Part shown: one piece after another, positions 45,274 through 57,554 of the stretch
How the letters are laid out: each line of letters opens with the position of its first letter
Position numbering within the stretch: the stretch's first letter is position 1
DNA from: Jaltomata sinuosa
Taxonomy: Eukaryota > Streptophyta > Magnoliopsida > Solanales > Solanaceae
NCBI GenBank assembly: GCA_003996215.1
Contig: QJPP01007229.1
Location: forward strand, 124,001-188,000
Length of the DNA: 64,000 bases
Reading direction: 5' to 3'
Made by a program: the position numbers and the translations under genes
Notes under the pieces: generated by a model
The model's database searches: none
Seen by the model: only the letters and a program-made list of their open reading frames with translations
Told to the model about the DNA's origin: nothing

Positions 45274-47420
45274 TGTCAGACCTCGAGGCTACCCCCTAGG
45301 CATAACACGGGACCCGGGACCACAAGTGCCCCAAGTTAACCTTTGGTCATAGCATGCTCAGACATTCATAAGAAAACATAGCAGAAGCATAATAAATGAT
45401 GATAGGAAACCATAAATAAATAAGAATAGAGTCTAAGAAGTACCAAATCCAAACACAAAATACAAGTCTAACTATGTATGAAGCCTCTAAACTTTCAGAA
45501 GAGTTGATGTGACAAGACCCCAACTAACTCGAGAAATTCAAGAAAGAACATGAAAGTAACTAATTAGCTATGGTCCTCGAGTAATGAGGACTCACCAAAC
45601 AAGTCTGGAGGACTCACAACATTTAGCCATAAACCAGAGGGAAAGATTCTGAATCTGCATCATCAAGAGGATGCAGCGCGAATATGCGTCAGTACTATAG
45701 GATGTACCGAGTATGTGAGATATACATAAATGTAGTAAAATGTGCTTAAAAAATAATTAAAACTGAATCCATGCATGATAAGAGAAATCATAAGAAATGT
45801 CATAGTTTAATCATATAGTAAGAGATGTCAAAGCATAAGACTTAAAAACATTCATACATGATTTTCTTCTAACCGACAATAGACCGTACGAGCTACATGG
45901 AATCTAACTATATAATCCTAGTTATCAAAGTTGCCCCGAACTCTACCAATAAATGGGACACCATAATCTAACTATATAACCCTAGTTGGCAAAGCTGCCC
46001 TATTGCCCGCTAAAGCACAGGACACCATGATCAAATATGGAACCATTTTCATAAACCCATAGGGCGATTCATAACCTACGCTGGCAATGTAGTTTGGACT
46101 TGGGTAATCTAACCCTCATCGCTTGGTGCTAAATACTACTACAAAAACATACATATAGCTCATATAAATCTTGTGAAATATCGATGCCAAAACTGTTCAT
46201 AGCTTGGTAGACATATCTAGATGCCCAACCTTTCATATAACATAGGGACATATCTGATGTCCAAAACTTGTTCGAAAATCATAAGGACATATCTGATGTC
46301 ATGCAATTCTCATATCATAAATCTTAAAACTTAGCATAGCCATAACTCAAATCATACTTTTCTTTCTAAATTCATAGCTTAAAGAATTAGGCATGCAATT
46401 TCATAAATACATAAGGCCATGTTATCTAAACATGCCAATTTTCACTTGAAATCATGCAATTCAATGGAATCATGCTAGGAATCATCTTTAATGCATGGGC
46501 TCTTGAAATCAATTAAGGAACTTTAAATAAATCATAGATAAGTAATGAGAAACCATGAAGTGATACATTAAAACTGAACCCATAAGTTTTTCCCAAATTG
46601 GGTAAGAACCCTAATTTCATAAATTGATAAATCAAAGTAAAAATCATGGGTTTTGGGCATAAGGGTAAAGGAAATCCCTTATTGAATACCCACATACCTT
46701 ATTGAAGCTATCTTGATCTTAATATAGAAAGAAATAGAGGCTTGAACTTGGAGCTTGAAGGAGTTCATTCTTATTTTGGAATAGAACTGCTTAGAATGAG
46801 AAGAGTTTAGGTTCTTATGGAATAAAACCCTACTAAAAATGGTCAAAACAACCACAGTTAGAAGTTAAAAGGGTGGGTAATTACAAAAATACCTCTAGGA
46901 TTTATTAAGAAAAAGTTGTAAAAAGTTTAGCTTCAGGAATCAACGGTGCATTCCACGAGCCATAAAATGAACCACGACTCGTGGTTCCTAGCCCAAAATT
47001 CATGTTCTAGAAGAGATTCTACGAGTCAACAGGATGGACCATAGAATAAACTACAGTCCGTAGCCGGATTTGTGATTTTTGGAGAATTTGACAGACCTCA
47101 GATCAAGTTCCATGAGTCAACAGGATGGTTCGTAGTTCAAACTATGATCTGTAGGAGTCACTAGTTGTTCCTGGAGAAATAGGCAGCCCTCAGGTTTGAT
47201 TACATGAATGGACAGGATGGTCCGTAGAATAAACAACGGTCCATAGAATCCACTTGTGGTCCTCAACCTAGAGGCTAATCCTGCAGAAGACAAACCACGA
47301 CTCCATTCCACTACCCATGATTCAAACCACGGTCCGTGGTTTGGATCCATAATTCCTGAAAAGTTCCAAATTTGCAAAATTTCTAAGTTTGAAAGCTGGA
47401 TCGAATTTCGAGGTGTTACA
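45274..47420 (-). repeat. 5' LTR of element 3 (2,147 bp)
   Basis: Minus-strand start TGTAACACCTCGAAATTCG (47420), end at TGACA (45274, mutated outer bases). It matches the 3' LTR along its whole length with scattered substitutions and small indels. Confidence 0.92.
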
Positions 47421-47425
47421 AGATA
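47421..47425. repeat. Target site duplication AGATA (right) of element 3
   Basis: It equals 38057-38061. Confidence 0.92.
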
Positions 47426-48661
47426 GTTTTTGATGCAAAATGAAATTCATAGGATAAATAGATAGGAATTGGATGCTTATCATCTGCCAAACTCAAAAGA
47501 AATGAAAAACAAGTCCTTAATGTGTACATAAGAAAGTAGATGGGTATAGGGCCTATAACAAAAAGATTCATTGAGCAACTCTTGGTAAACTATTAAACTA
47601 ATAAGAGGTGTGCATACAAATATTAAGATCACTAGTTTTAAATTGTTTTTTCTAGCACCCTTAACATGTTAATGGAACAGATTAATTTATCTATTTGTTA
47701 TTTGATAACTTAATCGGAATGAAATAATGCAAGTAAAGAAGAGACACAATATTTTACGTGGAAAATCCTAACTCACAAAAGAGTAAAAAATCACGACCTG
47801 CACCTCTGCATGATTTAACCAAATTTCACTACAGCAATGAGCCTAAGCAACAATTTAGATTACAACTCTTGTAACCTAGGAACTAACCCTAATCCTTAAT
47901 ATTCAACAATCTCCCTAGACTGTTGAATCCCACTTCAAGTTTCCTAACTTGAAATTCAAATTACAAAACAATTGCAACCTAGGAACTCACTCTAATTCCT
48001 ACACTTCAACAACCTCCCCAGATCATTGATCCCACTTTAAGTTATCTCCAACTTGAAATTAACTAACCTCAATATTGTTTCCTGAACAAGAAATCAAGGA
48101 AATCAATAAATTACAACTCAATTGAACTTCCTAATACACATTAACTAGAACAGAAGACTGTCAGACATATGACTATGAAACAAGTTCTTCAATCTGGTCC
48201 TTTTTATCAGGTTACACTTTGATAGCTAGATAGAACTCTCTCAAATATTACTCTTGCTTATTTGCTTCTGTTCTGCCTTTTTCTTTCAGTTTGAGTGCAT
48301 GAGTCCCATGTTGTAAGACCTTGTGTACTTATAACTCTTCATTGTTCTTCTCAGCCAAGTAGACTTCTAACTCCACAAGAACTCCCATTGTATCTTGGAC
48401 TCTCTTGGTCTATCCTTTGGTAGACTCTTTATCACGTGCAGATTCATCACAACTTCATGATTTGTGTAGACTTAGAGATCTTGTATAGGTGGGACTCTCC
48501 CTGATGGAACAGGTAGTAACAACATGTTACATGCATATTTTCAATTATTTTGTCAATCATGGAAATCTTCTAACTCCAACAAAACTCAATCATCCACTTT
48601 GGAGGGAAAAGACCAAATTTTAGGCTTTGTTATCAAATGATACATAGTGAGTTTTTATATC
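47426..48661. other. Interval between elements 3 and 4, possible old LTR fragment
   Basis: No coding sequence. The part from about 47750 (AATATTTTACGTGGAAAA, then AAAAAATCACGACCTGCACC) to 48100 has the style of degraded copia-type LTR ends in Solanaceae, and AACCTAGGAACTCACTCTAA-like words repeat at 47875 and 47975. No target duplication or partner found. Confidence 0.35.
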
Positions 48662-48666
48662 ATTAT
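48662..48666. repeat. Target site duplication ATTAT (left) of element 4
   Basis: ATTAT precedes TGTAATACC and recurs at 57550-57554. Confidence 0.92.
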
Positions 48667-50596
48667 TGTAATACCTCAGAATTCGATTCATCTTTTAAAC
48701 TTACAAACTCTGCAAAATTCAGAACTTTTAGGGATCATGAGTCAAGTTCACAAGCCATGGATAGAACCATGAGTCATGGAAAGGACTCGTGAAACCAGTC
48801 CTGCAGACTAACCTCAGATCTGAGAACCACGAGTGAGTTTAACGGTTCGTGGATGGTTTTCCCACGGGTCGTGGAACCAACTCGTGGAAATCAGACTGAG
48901 GGTAGTCAGTTCCTAAGAAAACCATGAATGGTTTCTACGAGCCATGGAAGTTTCCATGAGCCATACTATTAAACCATAGAATCTGATCCGCAGCTTGAAT
49001 TTTAGGCTCAGGAACCACGAGTTCAATCCACGAATCATGGTTATTTCTACGGTCCGTGGAAAGGACCCGTGGAACCTGAAGCCGAGGTTTTTAATAGCTT
49101 TTCCTTAATTAAATCCCAGGGGTATTTCTATAATTACCCACCCTTTTAAATCTTAAGTGAGGTCATTTTGTTCACTTTTAGTATGGTTTCTACTCTTATT
49201 AGCCTAAACCTTTCATTACTCCTCATTCATCTACCAAAAGAGGAAAGAAACTCCTTCAAGCTCCATGTTCAAGCGTTCATTTCTTTTTATCTTAGATCAA
49301 GCAAGTTTCAATAAGGTATGTGGGTATTCAATAAGGGATTCCCTTCACCCTTATGCCCAAAACCCCATGTTTTACTTCGATTTATGAAACTGTGAAATTA
49401 GGGTTCTTACCCAATTTGGAAAAAACTTATGGGTTCAGTTTTAAAGCTTCAATTCATGGTTTCTCATTACTTATCTATGATTTATTTGAGGTTCCTTAAT
49501 TTATTTCAAAAGCCCATGCATTAAAGATGATTTCTAGCATGTTTCCATTGAATTGCATGTTTTCAAATGAAAATTGGCATGTGTAGATAACATGAACTTA
49601 TGTATTTATGAAATTACATGCCTAATTCTTCAAGATATGAATTTACAAAGGAAAATATGTTTTGAATTATGGCTATGCTAAGTTTTAAGACTTATGATAT
49701 GTGAATTGCATGACATTAGATATGTCCTTATGCGTTTCAAACAGATTAGGCATTAGGTATGTCACAAGTGTGAATTGAGCTATATCTATGTTTTGCGAGT
49801 ATTATTTAGCACCGAGTTGGACTAGGTTTTAGTGTACCTTTAAGTCCCAAAACTACGTTTCCATTGTAAGTTTCCCTCTGTGTCTTATGACGGGATCCTA
49901 ATAGATAAGGTTCTAACCTTTGCTGGTTAGGACAACCTTTTTCGGTCTGAGTGTATGACACCAGACTCTATGTAGCTCATCATGATTTATATCGGTTAAG
50001 AGAAATTCCCGTATGAATATTTTTAAGTCTTATTCCATGATATCTCTTACCATATGCTTAAATTATGATATTTCTTATGATTTCTGGTATTTTGCATGGA
50101 TTCAGTTTTAACTATGGCTTAAGTACATTTTACTACATTTACGCATATCTCACATACTCAGTACATCCTATAGTACTGATGCATATTTTCGTGCAGCATC
50201 CTTTGATGATGCAGATACATGCTCCTTCCCTCCGACTCGTGGCTAGTTATCACTGGAGACTCAGTTTCTGTTGGTGAGACCTCATTATCTTAGGGCTGGT
50301 GTTAAACCTATTTCTTTCATGTTCCTTCTTTGGATTTCTAAGTTAGTTGGGGTATTGTCCCATCAACTCTTTATGATAGTTAGAGGCTTTCAGACATAGA
50401 TAGTATTCAGATCTCTCTTTCGAATTATGTTTCATCTTGACTTTATCATTTATGGATTTGGTTGCCCAACTTTTTATTTATGCTTCCACTATATTTTCTT
50501 ATGAATAAATAAATATGTTATGACCAAAGGTTAACTTAGGGCACTTATGGTCCCGGATCCCGTATTACGCCTAAGGGGTAGTCTCGGGTCGTGAAA
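48667..50596 (+). repeat. 5' LTR of element 4 (1,930 bp)
   Basis: Starts TGTAATACCTC, ends GTGAAA (the CA terminus is mutated; the 3' LTR ends GTGACA). It contains a CCACGG/CGTGG dyad array (48740-49080) and a hairpin (50196-50212). Confidence 0.9.
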
Positions 50597-50600
50597 AACT

Positions 50601-50612
50601 TGGTATCAGAGC
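50601..50612 (+). other. Primer binding site, initiator tRNA-Met type (element 4)
   Basis: TGGTATCAGAGC, an exact match to the initiator tRNA-Met primer, four bases after the LTR. Confidence 0.92.
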
Positions 50613-50807
50613 ATTAGGTTCAAGAGTCCTAGGGTGTCAGAAAGTCGCATAGAGTAGAGTCTCTTTTATGTGTATAAAGTGCGCCATACCTATGCGAGGG
50701 AAGCTACGAGATGTCTTAGGAAAAACTTCACTTCTTTCATGATCAATATCGTGCAATAGAGTTTAACTCTATTACTTGTCTAATCCATTCTTTATGCATT
50801 TTAGATT

Positions 50808-51929
50808 ATGCCTCTTCGTTGTGCCATTCCTCGGTGAGTCACCCAAAATGTTGACCCTTCGATTCTAGACCCCAAGGTCACAAATACGGACTATGACCAC
50901 TCAGGCCAATCAACAGGCTCCTATCCCTACCCACCTTTACGGTGGAGTAGTGGCCCGAGTCTGAGATTTCATTCACATAAACCTACCTGAGTTCTAGGGT
51001 TTGAAAGTTAGTGAGGATCTACAAAATTTCTTTGATGAGGTAAAGAAGATCTTTTGTGTAATGCAAGTGGGTGGTATTAATGGTTTTGAGATAGCTTCAT
51101 ATCAACTCAAGGATGTGGCTCATATTTAGTTCACTCAGTGGAAAGATGCTAGAGATAGAAATGTGGTCCCTATGACTTGGGAATTATTTAAGAGGGGTTT
51201 TCTTGATCAGTTCTTACTGAAGGAGTTGAGGTAAGCTAAGGTCAAAGAGTTCATGAATTTGAGGCAAGGTTCTATGTCGGTTCAAGAGTACAGATTGAAG
51301 TTCACCCAGCTTTCTAGGTATGCTCCTTCCAGGGTGGCTGACCCATGGGATGAGATGAGTAAGTACGTGTACAGAGTATCATATTTGGTAAAGAAAAAGT
51401 GTAGTTCCGTGATGCTTTCAGGTGACATGGATATTGCTTGAATTATGACTCATGCCCATCAGATTGAGGGAGACAAGTTGAGGGAGATGACAAGGGAGAA
51501 CAAGAGGGTTAGATCGAAGAGTTCAGGTTTTGGCCATCAGAGGTCCGAAGGTGGACATTGCTCTTTGTTTCAAAAGAAATCATCAGGGCCCATTCATTCT
51601 TCAGCTAGTACTCCTACCTAGGCCCCTAGGCCTCATCATGATCAGACTGGCAGAGGATCCAGTTCCTATTCATATGGGAGTATTTTAAAGGGGATCCCTT
51701 ACCCTTCTTGCAACAAGTGTGGTAAGAGTCATCTTGGTGAGTGTTTATCCAGTTCGGGTGGATGCTTTGGATGTGGTCAGGTTGGACATAAGATTAAGGA
51801 TTGCTCTTCATATAAGAAGGGATAGGGAGGTAGTGGGACTCAGTCGGCCCTAATAGACCCAGGAGGTCGACCGCCCCAGTAGGGCACTGCCTCTAGTTCT
51901 GGTGGTCAGCACCAGAATCGATTTATGCC
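50808..51929 (+). pseudogene. Element 4 Gag with two zinc knuckles, decayed
   Basis: ATG at 50808 begins MPLRCAIPR and a TGA follows within ten codons. The capsid region is open at 51253-51441 (MNLRQGSMSVQEYRLKFTQL, SRYAPSRVADPWDEMSKYV). Two zinc-binding modules at about 51707-51810: CNKCGKSHLGEC and CFGCGQVGHKIKDC, the second a complete CCHC knuckle. Stops at about 51236, 51439 and 51618. Nucleocapsid knuckles bind element RNA. Confidence 0.83.
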
Positions 51930-52430
51930 ATGTCCTCCCGCCAGGACCAAGAGAGTTCACCGAACGTTGTTACTAGTATGTTGAAGGTCTTCTCTCTTGA
52001 TGTGTATTCTTTATTTGAACCTGATGCCTCCTTATCTTTTGTGCCCCCTTATGTGGCTTTCAAGTTTGAGATTAATCCTAATCAACTCTTAAAACCCTTT
52101 TGTATTTCTAATCCTGTTGGGGAGTCAGTCCTAGCAAAGAGAATCTATCGATATTGCCCTATCTTATTCCTTTATAGAGTCACTTCAGCGGATCTAGTAG
52201 AGTTAGAGATGACTGATTTTGATGTTCTTGGGATGGATTGGTTGTATGTATGTTATGCTTTAGTTGATTGTCCTACTCGAGTAGTCAATTTCAAGTTTCC
52301 GAATGAACCTATCTTAGAGTGGAAAGGTAGTCCTCCATCCTCAAAGGGTCATTTCATATATTATCTTAAGACTAGGAAGATGATTTCTAAGGGTTATATC
52401 TATCATATAGTTTGGATTATGGAAATGGAG
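51930..52430 (+). pseudogene. Element 4 protease, active-site altered
   Basis: An open frame from 51930 to 52652 covers the protease and the RT entry. The active-site loop reads FEPDASLSF (about 52015-52041) where the family has D-(S/P)-G, so the glycine is lost and the Asp is displaced. Downstream DLVELEMTDFDVLGMDWLYV is the C-terminal motif, with one residue missing before LGMDW. The linker SSKGHFIYYLKTRKMISKGY follows. Confidence 0.8.
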
Positions 52431-53388
52431 TACAAAACCCCACCTCTCCAGTCTGTTTTTGTTGTGAATGCATTTTCTGAGGTATTTCCCGATGATTTTC
52501 CCAGAGTCCCTCCTGAGAAGGAGATCAACTTTGGAATAGATCTTCTTCCAGATACGCATCCTATCTTTATTCCTCCCTATAGAATTGCTCCCGTGGAGCT
52601 TAAGGAATTAAAATATCAGTTGAAAGATCTCCTTGATAAGGGTTTTATTTGACCTAGCATCTCTTCATGAGGTGCTCCAATCTTATTCGTGTGAAAAAAA
52701 TGGTTCCCTCAGAATGTGTATCGACTACCGTAAGTTGAACAAGGTCACAATCAAGAATAAGTATCCCATTTTTAGGATTGATGACTTGTTCGATAAGCTT
52801 TAGGGTGCCAGTTACTTCTCCAAGATTGGCCTTAGATACGGTTATCATCAGCTCCATGTTCAAGAGTGTGACATTCCGAAGATAGCCTTCAGAACTTGGT
52901 ATGGTCATTATGAATTTGTGGTTATGTATTTTGGACTAATGAATGCTCCTGCAGCCTTTATGGATTTGATGAACCATGTGTTCAAACAGTATTTGAATAT
53001 GTTCATGATTGTATTCATTGATGATATTCTTATCTATTCTCAGAGTAAGGAGGAGCATGCGGACTATTTGAGGGTTGTGTTACAAACTCTCAAGGATCAA
53101 CAATTATTTGCTAAATTTAGCAAGTGTGAGTTTTGGATGTAGTCGGTTACTTTTCTGGGTTATATTGTGTCTAGAGATGGTATTCAAGTTGATTCTCAAA
53201 AGATTAAGGGAGTAAAGAACTGGCCTAGACCTACTTCCCCGTCTGATATTAGGAGCTTTTTGGGTTTGGCTGGTTACTACAGGAGATTTGTGGAAGGGTT
53301 TTCTTCCATTGCTGCCCCGTTGACTTGGTTGACTCAGAAGAAGGTTAAATTTCAATGGTCTGATTTATGTGAGAAGAACTTTCAGTAA
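52431..53388 (+). pseudogene. Element 4 reverse transcriptase, decayed
   Basis: FSEVFPDDFPRVPPEKEINF, then IPPYRIAPVELKELKYQLKD and DKGFI before a TGA at 52650. A frameshift follows in the run of A at 52695. The palm continues with GYHQLHVQECDIPK, MYFGLMNAPAAFMDLMNHVF, the catalytic FIDDILIYSQ (about 53015-53045), AKFSKCEFWM, a TAG at 53140, SRDGIQVDSQKI and FLGLAGYYRRFVEGFSSIAA. The plus frames at 52918-53142 and 53167-53388 are parts of this one domain. Full length apart from the stops. Confidence 0.88.
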
Positions 53389-53990
53389 TTGAAGACTAGA
53401 TTGACCACAGCCCTAGTGTTGGCTCTATCCGAGCGCCTAGATGACTTTGTTGTGTATTATGATGATTCTAGGATTGGTTTGGGTTGTGTGTTGATGCAGC
53501 GTGGTAAGGTGATTGATTATGCTTCAAGACCGCTCAAGATTCATGAGAAAAACTACCCTACTCATGATCTTAAGTTGGCGGCCGTGGTTTTTGCTTTGAA
53601 GATTTGGAGACACTACTTGTATGGTGTTCACATAGATGTATTCACCGATCATAAGTGTCTTCAGTATGTGTTCACTCAAAAGGAATTGAATCTTTATTAA
53701 AGGAGATTGCTTGAGCTTCTTAAGGATTATGACATGAGTGTGCTTTACCATCTGGGTAAGGCCAATGTTGTGGCGGATACACTTAGTAGATTGTCTATGG
53801 GTAGTGTATCTTCGGTTGAGGACGGAAAGAAGAAATTGGTGAAGGATGTTCATCGACTTGCTCGATTAGGAGTTCTCCTTATAGATTCCATAGAAGGTGG
53901 TGTCATTGTTCAGAATGGTTTAGAATCTTCCTTGGTAGCTAAAGTGAAAGAAAAGGAAGACAATGAACCCTTTTTGTGCCAGCTGAAGGG
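53389..53990 (+). pseudogene. Element 4 RNase H and linker, decayed
   Basis: Same frame as the RT after a TAA at 53386. YYDDSRIGLGCVLMQ (catalytic Asp region), NYPTHDLKLAAVVFALKIWR (usual catalytic Glu reads Lys, DLKL), HYLYGVHIDVFTDHKCLQYV with the catalytic Asp, then a TAA at 53698 and DYDMSVLYHLGKANVVADTL. The Glu to Lys change would abolish activity. Confidence 0.83.
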
Positions 53991-54930
53991 TGCAGTCCAT
54001 CAGCAAAGAATAGAGGTTCTCTCCCAAGGGGGATATGGTGTGCTTTGATATCAGGGTCGATTGTGTTTTCCTGATGTAGATAGGTTGAGACAGCGGATCT
54101 TGATAGAGGCTCATAGATCTAGGTATTCTATTCACCCTGGTGCCACCAAGATGTACCGTGACCTACGGGAAGTCTATTGGTGGAATGGCATGAAGAGGGA
54201 CATAGCATGTTTCATGGCTAAGTGTCCCAACAATCAACAAGTAAAGGTAGAGCATCAGTAACCAGGTGGCATGACTCAGGATATTGATCTTCCTACTTAG
54301 AAGTGGGAAACGATCAATGTGGATTTCATTACTGTTTTGCCTCGTACTCATAGACAACATGATTCTATTTGGGTGATTGTTGACAATATGACTAAGTCAT
54401 CCCACTTCTTGGTTGTTAATACTACGGATTCAACAGATAATTATACCAGACTCTACATTCGGAAGATAGTCAGATTGCATGGTGTTCTATTTTCTATCAT
54501 TTCAGACAGGGGTACTCAGTTTACATCCCAGTTTGGAAGTCATTTTACAAAGGTCTTGGTACTCAGGTAATTCTTAGCACAACTTTTCACCCACAGATGG
54601 ATGGCTAGGTAGAGCGTACTATTCTGACTTTGGAGGATATATTAAGAGCTTGTGTGATTGATTTCAAAGGTAATTGAGATGATAACTTACAACTTATCGA
54701 GTTTGCCTACAACAACATCGTCTATTCTAGCATTCAGATGGCTCTTTATGAGGCACTTTATGGGCGGAGGTTTAGATCTCCTATCGGTTGGTTTGAGGTA
54801 GGTGAGGCAGCTTTGATTGGTCTAGATTCCGTTCATGAGACTATGGAGAAGGTTCAGATCATTAGGGAAAGGATGAAGACCGGTCAGAGTCAACAAAAAT
54901 CATAAGCAGATGTGAGGAGCAGAGAGTTAG
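53991..54930 (+). pseudogene. Element 4 integrase zinc and catalytic domains, decayed
   Basis: Zinc module at 54100-54260: EAHRSRYSIHPGATKMYRDL, then CPNNQQ in which the fourth ligand Cys is Asn. The core starts KWETINVDFITVLPRTHRQH and contains WVIVDNMTKSSHF and IISDRGTQFTSQFG (54319-54570), both aspartates kept. After a frameshift near 54535 the LSTTFHPQMDG region is in another frame with a stop at 54607 just before the glutamate-bearing VERTI. The end of the core, LIEFAYNNIVYSSIQMALYE, follows. Confidence 0.85.
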
Positions 54931-55376
54931 AGTTTGAGGTTGATGATTGGGTATTTTTGAAAGTGATACCCATGAAGGGTGTGATAAGATTTGGAAAGAA
55001 AGGGAAAGTTAGTCCCTAATATGTAGGTCCTTATCGTATTTTGAGGAGAGTTGGTAGTGTTGCTTATGAGTTGGAATTGCCAACGGATTTAGGAGTGGTT
55101 CATCGAGGTTTTCGTGTTTCTTTGTTGAAGAAGTGTGTTGGTGATCCAACCTTGATTGTTCCTTTAGAAGATTTGAGTGTGAAGGATATCCTTACTTAGG
55201 AGAAAGTTCACGAGGAGATACTTGATCATCAGATACATAGGTTGAGAAACAAAGAAGTCACTTCAGTGAAGGTCCTTTGGAGAAATCAGCTAGTTGAGAG
55301 AGCTACTTGGGAAGGGGAAGCAGCCATGAAAGCCAAGTACCCTCATCTCTTTAATTCAGATTCAGTTTCAGCTTGA
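54931..55376 (+). pseudogene. Element 4 integrase C-terminus and chromodomain-like tail
   Basis: VIPMKGVIRFGKKGKVSP (stop TAA at 55017), then YVGPYRILRRVGSVAYELEL, a VHRGFRVSLLKKCVGDPT block, and the tail DHQIHRLRNKEVTSVKVLWR with ATWEGEAAMKAKYPHLF, ending TGA 55374-55376. The tail keeps the Trp and acidic positions expected of the lineage's chromodomain. A TAG at 55198 interrupts it. Confidence 0.83.
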
Positions 55377-55598
55377 GGTAATAGTTTCCTCCTTAGTCTG
55401 TTCCTCTAATTCTATTCCATCAGTTTCCCTCGCGATCCTTGTATGCATTCATGTTTTCCAAAGTTGGTTTAATCATGTTTTAAGTTGAAAAGCTCAGTTT
55501 TCATATTATGCTTGAGTTTCTATGTTTTGTTGTTTGGTTGAGCTATTTTCTCTCCAATTTTTCCTTGCTTAGCCTTTATTCGAGGATGAATGATTCCA
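55377..55598 (+). other. Element 4 untranslated stretch before the polypurine tract
   Basis: About 220 non-coding bases, T-rich, separate the polyprotein stop from the tract. Element 3 has a homologous stretch of similar length. Confidence 0.6.
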
Positions 55599-55610
55599 AG
55601 GGGGAGATAT
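55599..55610 (+). other. Polypurine tract of element 4
   Basis: AGGGGGAGATAT directly before the 3' LTR (55611), the same as in element 3. Confidence 0.9.
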
Positions 55611-57549
55611 TGTAACACCCCGAAATTCAATTCAGCTTTTAAACTTAGAAACTTTGTGAAATTCAGAACTTTCAGGGATCACCAGTCAAGTCCACGAGCC
55701 ATGGATAAAACCATGAGTCATGGAAAGGACTCATGAAACCAGTCCTGCAGACTAACCTTAGGTCTGAGAACCACTAGTGAGTTTCACGGTTTGTGGATGG
55801 TTCCATGGGTCGTGGAACCAACTCGTGGAAATCAGACTAAGGGTAGTTAGTTCCCAAGAAAACAATGAATGGTTTCTACGACCCATGGAAGTTTCCACGA
55901 GCCATACTATTAAACCATTGAATATGATCCGCAGCTTGAATTTTTGTCCTGAACCACGAGTTCAATCCACGAATCATGGTTACTTCTACGGTCCGTGGAA
56001 AGGACCCGTGGAACTTGAAAATGAGGTTTTTAATAGCTTTTCCTTAATTAAATACCAGAGGTATTTCTATAATTACCCACCCTTTTAAATCCTAAGTGAA
56101 GTCGTTTAGGCCACTTTTAGTTGGGTTTCTACTCTCATTAGCCTAAGACTTTCATTACTCCTCATTCATCTGCCAAAAGAGGAAAGAAACTCCTTCAATC
56201 TCCAAGTCTCAAGATCCAAGTTCAAGCCTCCATTTATTTTCATCTTAGATCAGCCAAGTTTCAATAAGGTATGTGGGTATTCAATAAGGGATTCCCTTCA
56301 CCCTTATGCCTAAAGCCCCATGTTTTACTTTGATTTATGAAATTGTGAAATTAGGGTTCTTACCTAATTTGGGGAAAACTTATGGGTTCAATTTTAAAGC
56401 TTCAATTAATGGTTTCTCATTACTTATCTATGATTTATTTTAGGTTCCTTAATTGATTTGAAAAGCCCATGCATTAAAGATAATTTCTAGCATGATTCCA
56501 TTGAATTGCATGTTTTCAAGTGAAAATTGGCATGTTTAGATAACATGTCCTTATTTATTTATGAAATTGCATGCCTGATTTTTCAAGCTATGAATTTAGA
56601 AAGGAAAGTATGTTTTGAGTTATGTCTATGCTAATTTTTAAGACTTATGATACGTGAATTGCATGACATTAGATATGTCCTTATGCGTTTCAAATAGATT
56701 TGGCATTAGATATGTCATAAGTATGAATTGAGCTATATGTATATTTTGGGAGTAGTATTTTGCACCGAGTTGGACTAGGGTTTAGCATACCCTTAAGTAC
56801 CAGAACTACGTTGCCACCATAGGTTGCCCTTTGTGTCTTATGACAGGATCCTGATAGATAAGGTTCTAACCTTGACCGGTTATGACAACCTTTTTCGGTG
56901 TGGGTGTATGACAGTGGACTCCATGTAGGTCATCATAATTTATGTCGGTTAAGAGAAACTCTCGTATGAATATTTTAAAGTCTTGTGCTATGATATCTCT
57001 TACCATATGCTTAACTTATGATATTTCTTATGATTTCTCGTATTATGCATGGATTCAGGTTTAACTATGTTTTAAGTACATTTTAATACATTTATGCATA
57101 TCTCACATACTCAGTACATCCTATAGTACAGACGCATATTCTCGCGCTGCATCCTTTGATGATGCAGATATAGGCTCCTTCCCTTAGACTCGTGGCTAGT
57201 CATCGCTGGAGACCTTGTTTCTGTTGGTGAGACCTCATTATTCGAGGACTGGTGTTAGACGTATTTCTTCCATGTTCCTTCTTTGGATTTTTGAGTTAGT
57301 TGGGGTATTGTCCCATCAACTCCTTATGACAGTTAGAGTCTTTCAGACATAGATAGTATTCGGGTCTCTCTTTCGAATTATGTCTCATCTTGAATTTATC
57401 ATTTATCGATTGGGTTGCCTAACTTTCTATTTATGCTTCTTCTATGTTTTCTTATAAATATATGAATATGCTATGACCAAGGTTTACCTTGGAGCACTTG
57501 TAGTCCAGGGTCCCGTGTTATGCCTAGGGGGTAGTCTCGAGGCGTGACA
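55611..57549 (+). repeat. 3' LTR of element 4 (1,939 bp)
   Basis: TGTAACACCCC to GCGTGACA. It aligns with 48667-50596 throughout. A dyad array lies at 55690-56010, and the hairpin at 57149-57165. Confidence 0.93.
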
Positions 57550-57554
57550 ATTAT
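57550..57554. repeat. Target site duplication ATTAT (right) of element 4
   Basis: It equals 48662-48666. Confidence 0.92.

Larger units (their letters stand above)
38062..47420 (-). mobile_element. Ty3/gypsy Tekay-type element 3, structurally complete, decayed
   Basis: On the minus strand: 5' LTR (47420-45274), primer site, Gag, protease, RT, RNase H, integrase, chromodomain-like tail, polypurine tract, 3' LTR (40237-38062). Total 9,359 bases, flanked by AGATA on both sides. Sequence family differs from elements 1 and 2 (shorter LTR, different Gag) but is close to element 4. Polyprotein is interrupted by numerous stops and frameshifts. It interrupts copy B of the duplicated segment. Confidence 0.92.
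48667..57549 (+). mobile_element. Ty3/gypsy Tekay-type element 4, structurally complete, decayed
   Basis: Plus strand: 5' LTR (48667-50596), primer site, Gag, protease, RT, RNase H, integrase, chromodomain-like tail, polypurine tract, 3' LTR (55611-57549). Total 8,883 bases with perfect ATTAT duplications. Polyprotein is homologous to that of element 3, and the LTRs share blocks with element 3, so they are sister families inserted in opposite directions. RT to integrase is essentially one frame with stops; a frameshift lies near 52690. Confidence 0.93.

Noticed and set aside
55777..56088. 103-codon plus-strand frame
   Set aside because: It spans the dyad array of element 4's 3' LTR; the 5' LTR copy does not keep it open.
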